Positions 46,288-52,960 of a stretch of 52,960 nt of DNA are shown piece after piece. The translations under genes and the position numbers were made by a program. The number at the start of each line of letters is the position of its first letter. Within the stretch, counting starts at the first letter, position 1. Source of the DNA: Kitasatospora xanthocidica. GTDB lineage: Bacteria; Actinomycetota; Actinomycetes; Streptomycetales; Streptomycetaceae. The notes under the pieces are model-generated. The model worked only from the letters and a program-made list of their open reading frames with translations. It did no database searches and was not told the origin of the DNA. Location: NCBI RefSeq assembly GCF_014656195.1, contig NZ_BNBY01000041.1:1-52960 (forward strand), given 5' to 3'.

Positions 46288-47076
46288 ATGACGGCGACGG
46301 CCGCGGAGGACTGGAAGCACTGGAGCGACGGGCGGGCGGCGTCCGTGAGCGCGCTGCACGGCCAGCTCGCACTCACCGGTACGCACTGGCTGGAGCCCGG
46401 GCCCGCCGGGATCCCCGGCCTGCCCGGGCAGTGGTGGGCCGACGCCGAGGGCGTCCGGGTCCGGGCGACCGCGGGCGACGGCATCACCGTGGCCGGCGCC
46501 GACGGGCCGGTGGACGGCGAGGTGCTGCTCCGCCCGGACAGCGACCCGGCCGCCGACACCGCCACCCTGGGCGACCTGTTGCTCGTCCCCATCGAGCGGG
46601 AGGGCGAGCTGGCCCTGCGGGTCTTCGACCCGGCCTCGGAGCGCCGGACGGCCTTCGCGGGCATCTCCGCCCACCCGTACGCCCCCGAGTGGGCCGTGCC
46701 CGCCGTCTTCACCCCGTTCGACGGCGAGGCCCGGTCGGTCGTGGTCCCGAACGCCGACGGCAAGGAGCGCCCGCTGGCCGTCACCGGGCAGATCGCCTTC
46801 ACCGTGGCCGGCGAGCACCGCACGCTCACCGTCAGCCGGTCGGGCGACCGCCTGAGCGGCGTGATCGCGGACGCGAGCAGCGGCATCGACACCTACCGCT
46901 TCCGCTTCATCACCCTGCCGGCGCCGGACGCCGACGGCCGTACGGTCCTCGACCTCAACCGGGCCTACCTGCCGCCGTGCGCCTTCTCGGACCACTTCAT
47001 CTGCCCGTTCCCGCCGCCGGGCAACCGGCTGGACTTCGCGGTGGAGGCGGGGGAGAAGCAGGTGCTGACCCGGTAG
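46288..47076 (+). CDS. DUF1684 family protein
   Basis: A 262-residue protein ending in the DUF1684 signature: DLNRAYLPPCAFSDHFICPFPPPGNRLDFAVEAGEK. The N-terminal half starts DWKHWSDGRAASVSALHGQLALTGTHWLE, also typical. The family is widespread in bacteria and its function is unknown. GGGAGGGTG lies upstream of the ATG. Confidence 0.88.
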   Translation: MTATAAEDWKHWSDGRAASVSALHGQLALTGTHWLEPGPAGIPGLPGQWWADAEGVRVRATAGDGITVAGADGPVDGEVLLRPDSDPAADTATLGDLLLVPIEREGELALRVFDPASERRTAFAGISAHPYAPEWAVPAVFTPFDGEARSVVVPNADGKERPLAVTGQIAFTVAGEHRTLTVSRSGDRLSGVIADASSGIDTYRFRFITLPAPDADGRTVLDLNRAYLPPCAFSDHFICPFPPPGNRLDFAVEAGEKQVLTR

Positions 47077-47158
47077 CGGGCGCGGGGGCGGGCGGGCAAG
47101 TGCGGGTGCGGGCCCCCGGTGCGGGGACGGCCGGGGGCGGGGCGGAGCATGGGGAACT

Positions 47159-48517
47159 ATGTCGAACGATCAACATTCCGCCTCCGCCGCGTCGGCGGAC
47201 ACCCCACCCGCCGCCGAGCCCGCACCCGACCCCGCGGGCGAATCCACCGGCCCCCTACCCGAGGACCCGGTGGCCACCGCCGCACCGTGGTACCGGAAGG
47301 CCTTCGCCGACCTCAGCCCGCTGCGCGACAACGCCGACTACCGCCGCGTCTGGTTCGGCCAGGCCGTCTCCTCCATAGGCCAGCAGATGACGGCCGTCGC
47401 CGTCTCCGTCCAGGTCTACGACCTGACCGGCTCCGCCTTCGCCACCGGCCTGGTCGGCATCTTCTCCCTCGTCCCGCTGGTCGCCTTCGGCCTCTACGGC
47501 GGCGCCATCGCCGACACCGTCGACCGGCGCCGACTGGGCCTGATCGGCTCGGGCGGCCTGGCGGCCGTCTCCGCCGTGCTGGCCGCCCAGGCCCTGGCCG
47601 GCCTCGGCACGGTCGCCATCCTGTACGTCGCCGTCGCCGTCCAAGCCGGCTTCTTCGCCCTCAGCTCACCCGCCCGCTCCGCGATGATCCCGCGACTGGT
47701 GCCCGGCCACCAGCTCCCGGCGGCCAACGCCCTGAACACCGTCAGCATGAACCTCGGCCTCACCGTCGGCCCCATGCTCGGCGGCGTCCTCATCGGCGCG
47801 TACGGCGCCCAGGCCGCCTACCTGCTCGACACCGTCGCCTTCACCGGCACCCTCTACGCGATGTGGCGCCTGCCCGCCATGCGCCCGCTCGGCGAACGCA
47901 AGGGCCGCGCCTCCGTCCTGGACGGCCTCCGCTTCCTGCGCGAGCAGCCCAACCTGCGCACCAGCTTCCTCGCCGACCTCGCCGCCATGGTCTTCGGCAT
48001 GCCGCGCGCCCTCTTCCCCGCCATCGCGGTCACCTTCTACGGCGGCGACGCCGGCACCGTCGGCCTCCTGGTCTCCGCCCCGGCCGTGGGCGCCCTGATC
48101 GGCGCGCTCTTCTCCGGCTGGGTCAGCCGGGTGCACCGCCAGGGCGTCGCCGTCCTCGCCGCCGTCGCCGCCTGGGGCCTCGCCATCGCCGCCTTCGGCG
48201 CCCTCCACAACCTCTGGCTAGGCCTCCTGCTGCTCGCGGTCGCGGGCTGCGCCGACACCGTCAGCATGATCTTCCGCAACACGATGATGCAGGTCGCGGC
48301 CCCCGACGAGATGCGCGGCCGCCTCCAAGGGATCTTCATCGTCGTCGTCGCCGGCGGCCCCCGCCTCGGCGACTTCGAGTCCGGCACCGTCGCCGCCCTC
48401 ACCAACCCCGCCACCTCCGTGATCAGCGGCGGCATCGCCTGCGTCGCCGCCGTCCTCCTCCTCGCCGCCCGCCGCCCCGCCTTCCTCGCCTACGACGCCC
48501 GCCACCCCACCCCCTGA
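47159..48517 (+). CDS. MFS transporter (EntS-like exporter family)
   Basis: A 452-residue protein with a Pro/Ala-rich N-terminus of about 50 residues followed by 12 predicted membrane segments. NADYRRVWFGQAVSSIGQQMTAVAV and LYGGAIADTVDRRRLG (the MFS motif A region) are typical of the MFS_3 group that includes enterobactin exporter EntS. Substrates of this group are often siderophores or drugs; here it is not known. It is the last protein gene before tRNA-Pro. Confidence 0.9.
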   Translation: MSNDQHSASAASADTPPAAEPAPDPAGESTGPLPEDPVATAAPWYRKAFADLSPLRDNADYRRVWFGQAVSSIGQQMTAVAVSVQVYDLTGSAFATGLVGIFSLVPLVAFGLYGGAIADTVDRRRLGLIGSGGLAAVSAVLAAQALAGLGTVAILYVAVAVQAGFFALSSPARSAMIPRLVPGHQLPAANALNTVSMNLGLTVGPMLGGVLIGAYGAQAAYLLDTVAFTGTLYAMWRLPAMRPLGERKGRASVLDGLRFLREQPNLRTSFLADLAAMVFGMPRALFPAIAVTFYGGDAGTVGLLVSAPAVGALIGALFSGWVSRVHRQGVAVLAAVAAWGLAIAAFGALHNLWLGLLLLAVAGCADTVSMIFRNTMMQVAAPDEMRGRLQGIFIVVVAGGPRLGDFESGTVAALTNPATSVISGGIACVAAVLLLAARRPAFLAYDARHPTP

Positions 48518-48653
48518 CCCCACCACTCCCGAACCTGGCAGCGAGCACCCCCCGACGTGCTGTATTGTTTTCCACGTCGCCGGGACAACCGGAGACAAGG
48601 TCGAGAAGCCCACAGCAGAGCCCCCCAGGCCCTCGCTGAAGGCACCGAGACCA

Positions 48654-48727
<74 letters not shown>

Positions 48728-48738
48728 CATTGTGTCGG

Positions 48739-48782
48739 AAGGCCGTTGGCCGGGAGAAATCCCAGGTCAGCGGCCTTTTTGT
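48739..48782 (+). terminator. tRNA-Pro terminator
   Basis: An 11-bp stem (48741-48751 against 48765-48775), two G-T pairs, flanked by A and T that extend it, is followed by TTTTTG. It begins 14 bp after the tRNA. Confidence 0.8.
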
Positions 48783-48932
48783 TGATGGGTCGACAGGTGG
48801 TCCACGGCGCTGGAGCGGCCGGTCCGTGATCTTGCCAGGGACCAGCTGGGGACCGGAGAGCCGGCGGCCCCGCTGCGGCTTACCGCGGGCCTGGGATCGC
48901 GTGGGCGCGAGGGCCTCTCGGATCGTGCCGAG

Positions 48933-49127
48933 TCAGTGCGCGTCGTTGGGCGACCGGCGGGCGCGTCGTCGGCGCAGGCCCCAGGCCGCCAGCGCGGTGA
49001 CCAGCGCCACCGCGAGTCCGCCGAGGAACTCCGGCACTGCGGCCACCAGCAACTCCGGAACGCCGCCCAGATGGCCGGCGCATTCCTCGCCGATCGCCTG
49101 GACTGACTCGCTGATCTCTGTCGACAT
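48933..49127 (-). CDS. Small membrane protein, 64 residues
   Basis: A 64-residue protein MSTEISESVQAIGEECAGHL followed by one transmembrane segment (LLVAAVPEFLGGLAVALVTALAAWGL) and a basic tail RRRRARRSPNDAH. GGAGG lies nine bases upstream of the ATG at 49127. Unknown function. The gene stands alone between tRNA-Pro and the degenerate patch. Confidence 0.7.
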   Translation of the reverse strand: MSTEISESVQAIGEECAGHLGGVPELLVAAVPEFLGGLAVALVTALAAWGLRRRRARRSPNDAH

Positions 49128-49637
49128 CGCAGTACGCCTCCACCGCTCGGAACACCTCACGGCCGCCGTCGACCGCGCAGCCAGCGTGCTCGGCGTGGGC
49201 GTTGTCCCCAACCCGCGCTGGGACGACCTGAGGCAGGCCAGGACCGCTCGGGGCAATCGCCCGCCGGCTGAAGACCCGCCCGGCGGCGCTGCTGCAACCA
49301 CGTTCCCAGCCGGAGCCGCCCAGCGCAGCGGCGGCCATCGCCACGCTGCAGGCGCAGCTCGACCTCGAACGGGCGCATCGCACCGGGGACCGCCTCCGCC
49401 GGGAGCTGAGCGACACCCAGGCGCTGATGGGCACGTTGCTGCAGATCATCGACGCGCTGCGGGACATCATCACCGAGCTCGATCTCGACCTGGTCGGCGC
49501 ACCACGCACCGCCGGGAGGACGGTTCCGCGCTCGCCGGCCGAGCGGCAGCGCACCGAGGCGGTCGAGTACAAGGCGGCGGCGGAGACCGAGTTCGACCGG
49601 GTTGACCACCGGCGGCGGGTGCTGGAGCTACTGGGGG
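49128..49637 (+). pseudogene. Degenerate coding patch (possible frameshifted remnant)
   Basis: Two adjacent frames on the + strand look coding but no intact gene exists. Frame 1 reads AVRLHRSEHLTAAVDRAASV...PRWDDLRQARTARG and then loses coherence near 49250, where frame 2 takes over with AIARRLKTRPAALL, a heptad-like stretch (ATLQAQLDLERAHR...LRRELSDTQALMGTLLQIID), LRDIITELDLDLV and EYKAAAETEFDRV. Joining them needs a one-base shift. No start codon with a site precedes it and frame 2 runs on through a terminator hairpin. I do not recognise the family. Chance coding-like frames in GC-rich DNA are the alternative. Confidence 0.4.
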
Positions 49638-49672
49638 CCTGGGCCGGGCCCCTGGTGGGGGACCGGCCCAGG
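49638..49672. terminator. Strong hairpin at the PKS 3' end
   Basis: Ten bp (49638-49647 against 49663-49672) plus four more bp after one mismatch with a 5-base loop. It begins 10 bp beyond the PKS stop, so it probably ends the PKS transcript and may act in both directions. Confidence 0.7.
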
Positions 49673-49682
49673 GCGGGGTGGG

Positions 49683-52600
49683 TCAGGGGGTGGCGAGGGT
49701 GCCGGTGGCGTGGTGGGTCCAGGGGGAGTGGGGGGTGGGGCGGGTGTGGATGTTGATGTCGCGGTGGCCGGTGGGGCTGGGGAGGCCGACGAGGACGTGG
49801 AGGGTGAGGGGCTGGTCGGGGGTGAGGAAGATCGGGGCGAGCAGGAGGAGTTCGCTGATCTCGGTGCAGCCGGTGGTGGCGGCGGCGTGGAGGGCGAGTT
49901 CCAGGACGGCGGTGCCGGGCAGGAGGACGGAGTCCATGACCTGGTGGTCGGCGAGCCAGGGGTGGGTGTCGAGGGAGACCGTGCCGGTGAAGAGGTGCTC
50001 GCCGCTGGGGAGCGCGGTGGACGTCGCGAGGATCGGGTGGGTGTCGCGGGCGAGGCCGAGGGCGGTGGGGTCGGCGGCGTCCGGGGTGGGGTCGAGCCAG
50101 AGGCGCTGGTGCTGGAAGGCGTAGGTGGGAAGGGTCGTGTGGTGCACGTCTGCGGGGAGCAGGGCGCGCCAGGTGACGGGGATGCCCTGGGTGTGGAGGG
50201 TGGCGAGGGCGGTGGTGAGTTGGCGGGGTTCGGGGTGGTTGCGTCGGGTGGTGGGGGTGGTGTTGTCGGTGAGGGGGGTGAGGGCGGCGTCGGGGCCTAT
50301 TTCGAGGTGGGTGGTGACGCCTTGGGTGGTGAGGTGGGTGATGGTGTGGTGGTAGCGGACGGTGCCGCGGAGGTGGTTGACCCAGTAGTCGGCGTTGGCG
50401 TCGGTGAGGGGCTGGCCGGTGAGGTTGGAGATGACCGGGATGGTCGGGGTGTGGTGGGTGATGCTCTTGGCGGCCGTCCTGAAGTCTTCGAGGATCGGGT
50501 CCATGAGGGGGGAGTGGAAGGCGTGGGAGACGTTCAGGCGGGTGTGCTTGCGGTCGGAGAAGTGGGCGAGCACGGCTTCGACGGCGGCTTCGGTTCCTGA
50601 GATGACGACGCTGTCGGCGGAGTTGACGGCGGCGATGGTGACGTCGTCGGTCAGGTGCGGGATGACTTCGTCCTCGGTGGCGCGCAGGGCGGCCATGGCT
50701 CCGCCGGTGGGGAGGGATTGCATGAGGCGGGCGCGGGCGGAGACGAGGGTGCAGGCGTCGTCGAGGGTGAGGATGCCGGAGGCGTGGGCGGCGGTGATCT
50801 CGCCGAGGGAGTGTCCGGCGAGGTAGTCCGGGCGTACGCCGAGTGATTCGAGGAGTCGGTAGAGGGCGGTTTCGAAGGCGAAGAGGGCGAGTTGGGCGGT
50901 GCCGGTCTGGTTGAGCGCGTCGGGGTCCTCGCCCCACATGACCTCCCGGACGGGGGCGTCGAAGAGTGCGAGGACGTCGTCCAGGGCGGAGGCGAAGACG
51001 GGGAACGCCTCGTACAACTCCTGTCCCATGCCGAGGTGTTGGGCGCCCTGGCCGGTGAAGAGGAAGGCCAGCTTCTCCGGGCGGGAGAGGTCGGGGGCCG
51101 GCGGCACGTCCTCGCCCCGGGCCAGGCGGGCGAGCTGGTCGAGGAGTTGGTCGCGGTCGCCGGCGAGCAGGACGGCTCGGCGCTCGAAGCCGGTGCGGCC
51201 GGCGAGGGTGTACGCCGTGTCGGCCAGGTCGGTGTCGGGGTGGGTGAGCAGGTGGGCGCGGAGGCGGGCGGCCTGTTCGCGCAGGGCGGGCTCGGTCTTC
51301 GCGGACAGCGGGTACGACAGCGGGTACGGCAGCGGACCGGTCGGCCGGGCGGTCGTGGTCGCGTCCGTCGTCGGGGCCGCCGGCGGCTGCTCCAGGATGA
51401 CGTGCGAGTTGGTGCCGGACAGGCCGAAGGAGGAGACGGCGGCCCGGCGCGGGGTGCCGGTCTCCGGCCAGGGGGTCCGCTCGCCTACCAGCCGCAGTGG
51501 GGAGGCCTCCCAGTCGATGTGCCCGGTGGGCTCCTCGGCGTGCAGGGTCGGGGGGAGTTCCGCGTGGCGCAGGGCCTGGACCATCTTGATGATGCCCGCC
51601 GCGCCGGCTGCCGCCTGGGTGTGGCCGATGTTCGACTTGACGGAGCCCAGGAAGAGCGGGAGTTCGCGGTCCTGGCCGTAGGTCGCCAGCAGGGCCTGTG
51701 CCTCGATCGGGTCGCCGAGGGTGGTGCCGGTGCCGTGCGCCTCGATGGCCTGGACGTCGCCGGTGCCGAGGCCGGCGTTGGCGAGGGCCTGGCGGATGAC
51801 GCGCTGCTGGGCGGGGCCGTTGGGGGCGGTGAGGCCGTTGCTGGCGCCGTCCTGGTTGATCGCCGTGCCACGCACGATGGCGAGGACGGGGTGCCCGTTG
51901 CGCTGGGCGTCGGAGAGGCGCTCGACGAGCAGCATGCCGACGCCCTCGCCCCAGCTGGTGCCGTCGGCCTGGGCGGAGAAGGCCCGGCAGCGGCCGTCGG
52001 CGGAGAGTCCGCGCTGGCGGGAGAAGGTGACGAAGGCGCCCGGGTTGGCCATGACGGTGACGCCGCCGGCCAGTGCGAGGTCGGACTCGCCGTTGCGCAG
52101 GGCCTGGCAGGCGAGGTGCAGGGCGACCAGGGAGGAGGAGCAGGCGGTGTCGATGGTCATCGCCGGGCCCTCGAAGCCGAGCGTGTAGGAGACCCGGCCG
52201 GAGGCGACGCTCCCGGACATCGACGTGGCCATGTACCCCTCCAGCTCCGCGTCACCGCCGCCGAGTCGGGCACCGTAGTCGCCGTACATGATGCCGGTGA
52301 AGACGCCGGTGTTGCTGCCGCGCAGGGCGGTCGGGTCGATGCCGGCGTGCTCCAGGGCTTCCCAGGAGGTCTCCAGCAGCAGGCGCTGCTGCGGGTCCAT
52401 CGCGCCGGCCTCGCGCGGGCTGATGCCGAAGAAGGCCGGGTCGAACTGGCCCGCCTCGTAGAGGAATCCGCCTTCGCGTGCGTACGTGGTGCCGGTGCGG
52501 TCCGGGTCGGGGTGGTACAGGTTCTCGACGTCCCAGCCGCGGTCGGCCGGGAAGGGGCCGATGGCGTCGACGCCGTCGCTGACCAGCTGCCAGAGGTCGT

Positions 52601-52960
52601 CCGGGGTGCGGACGCCGCCGGGGTAGCGGCAGGCCATGCCGACGATGGCGATCGCCTCCTCGGCGGGGACCGCGGTGGCGGTGGCCGCCGGGGCGTCGGC
52701 CGCCGGACGGGCGCCGCCGAGCGCCGTCTCTTGGAGGTAGCCGGCGAGCGCGGTCGGGTTCGGGTAGTCGAAGGTCAGGGTGGCCGGGAGGCGTAGGCCG
52801 GTGGCGGTGCCGAGGTGGTTGCGGAGTTCGACGGAGGTGAGGGAGTCGAACCCGACTTCGGTGAAGGACTGCTGGGCGCCGATCGCGTCGGCGGACGTGT
52901 GTCCGAGGACGGTGGCGGCGGTGGTGCGGACGAGGGTGAGGAGGTGGTTGTGCTGTTCGG
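49683..52960 (-). CDS. Type I modular polyketide synthase, 3' part: ACP-KS-AT-partial DH (5' end outside window)
   Basis: The frame is open to the right edge. From the edge inward: an ACP with the phosphopantetheine-serine motif GFDSLTSVELRN (52810-52840), a linker, a KS starting IAIVGMACRYPGG (about 52655) with active-site DTACSSSL (about 52140), EAHGTGT and SNIGHTQAAAG, then an AT starting FLFTGQGAQHLGMG (about 51074) with active-site GHSLGE and HAFHS, the motif of malonyl-CoA-specific ATs. The end is the first half of a DH (HPWLADHQVMDSVLLPGTA, about 49955-49925) and then a stop after TGTLATP. The DH motif HxxxGxxxxP has Asp in place of Gly. KR, ACP and TE are absent, so this last module is incomplete as encoded. 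A hairpin follows. Whether a partner protein completes it cannot be seen. Confidence 0.92.
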   Translation of the reverse strand, partial: EQHNHLLTLVRTTAATVLGHTSADAIGAQQSFTEVGFDSLTSVELRNHLGTATGLRLPATLTFDYPNPTALAGYLQETALGGARPAADAPAATATAVPAEEAIAIVGMACRYPGGVRTPDDLWQLVSDGVDAIGPFPADRGWDVENLYHPDPDRTGTTYAREGGFLYEAGQFDPAFFGISPREAGAMDPQQRLLLETSWEALEHAGIDPTALRGSNTGVFTGIMYGDYGARLGGGDAELEGYMATSMSGSVASGRVSYTLGFEGPAMTIDTACSSSLVALHLACQALRNGESDLALAGGVTVMANPGAFVTFSRQRGLSADGRCRAFSAQADGTSWGEGVGMLLVERLSDAQRNGHPVLAIVRGTAINQDGASNGLTAPNGPAQQRVIRQALANAGLGTGDVQAIEAHGTGTTLGDPIEAQALLATYGQDRELPLFLGSVKSNIGHTQAAAGAAGIIKMVQALRHAELPPTLHAEEPTGHIDWEASPLRLVGERTPWPETGTPRRAAVSSFGLSGTNSHVILEQPPAAPTTDATTTARPTGPLPYPLSYPLSAKTEPALREQAARLRAHLLTHPDTDLADTAYTLAGRTGFERRAVLLAGDRDQLLDQLARLARGEDVPPAPDLSRPEKLAFLFTGQGAQHLGMGQELYEAFPVFASALDDVLALFDAPVREVMWGEDPDALNQTGTAQLALFAFETALYRLLESLGVRPDYLAGHSLGEITAAHASGILTLDDACTLVSARARLMQSLPTGGAMAALRATEDEVIPHLTDDVTIAAVNSADSVVISGTEAAVEAVLAHFSDRKHTRLNVSHAFHSPLMDPILEDFRTAAKSITHHTPTIPVISNLTGQPLTDANADYWVNHLRGTVRYHHTITHLTTQGVTTHLEIGPDAALTPLTDNTTPTTRRNHPEPRQLTTALATLHTQGIPVTWRALLPADVHHTTLPTYAFQHQRLWLDPTPDAADPTALGLARDTHPILATSTALPSGEHLFTGTVSLDTHPWLADHQVMDSVLLPGTAVLELALHAAATTGCTEISELLLLAPIFLTPDQPLTLHVLVGLPSPTGHRDINIHTRPTPHSPWTHHATGTLATP

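Noticed and set aside
49427..49756. An intact 109-codon + strand gene
   Set aside because: Its start has no ribosome-binding site, coding character begins upstream of it, and it runs through a terminator into the antisense of the PKS.
50892..52796. A + strand open frame of 634 codons opposite the PKS
   Set aside because: The minus strand carries KS and AT active-site motifs in the correct order; the + frame has no motif.

Overview
The window is high-GC DNA with strong G/C bias at third codon positions, GTG and TTG starts, short intergenic gaps and long spurious antisense frames. The gene set (ScpAB condensin, a Soj-type ParA, two Rpf muralytic enzymes, a TlyA methyltransferase, a MocR/YczE pair and a modular type I polyketide synthase) points to a Streptomycetaceae actinomycete (Streptomyces or Kitasatospora type). 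From memory, the order recN / pyrG / ald / parA / scpA / scpB / rRNA pseudouridine synthase / tyrA / cmk / der resembles the core-chromosome region around SCO1754-SCO1794 of S. coelicolor; this was not aligned.

Layout. 0.2-9.4 kb: a very long arginine/glycine repeat protein, a DUF1015 protein, a TPR protein, a HAD phosphatase, an SCP2-like protein, a histone-H1-like protein, then tlyA and nadK. 9.5-17.1 kb: a MocR-type regulator divergent from a YczE membrane protein, recN, a GT4 glycosyltransferase and a GH15 hydrolase. 17.8-24.2 kb: pyrG, a NUDIX hydrolase, an NB-ARC/TPR protein followed by a possible 19-residue coupled ORF, and ald. 24.5-30.1 kb: a chromosome-organisation block of ParA, a small protein with a ribbon-helix-helix-like C-terminus, a 690-bp spacer carrying an array of CTCATGAG-type palindromes, scpA, scpB and a pseudouridine synthase. 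30.4-40.0 kb: an HTH regulator, a DUF952 protein, two tandem DUF4139 (MuiA-like) proteins, tyrA, cmk and der. 40.2-48.5 kb: a His-rich protein with a second CTCATGAG array at its 5' end, a protein with CxxC...HxxC, two secreted Rpf enzymes (the first behind a long structured leader), an AlkB-like dioxygenase, TesB, a DUF1684 protein and an MFS exporter. 48.65 kb: tRNA-Pro(GGG). 48.9-49.7 kb: a small membrane protein and a degenerate coding patch. 49.68-52.96 kb: the 3' end of a type I PKS gene (ACP-KS-AT-partial DH) that runs off the window.

The most unusual signal is a pair of arrays of the 8-bp palindrome CTCATGAG and one-base variants, repeated every 12-13 bp (26497-26724 and 41063-41248). 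The first lies directly downstream of a ParA gene and a putative RHH partner and upstream of scpAB. That arrangement resembles ParA/RHH plasmid partition modules and their iterated centromeres, so a chromosomal ParA-RHH-repeat system coupled to condensin is a testable hypothesis. Nothing here proves binding or function. Other points are the PKS that ends inside a DH domain beside a tRNA and a degenerate patch, low-complexity RGG-like extensions on two proteins, and short tandem repeats in many intergenic gaps.
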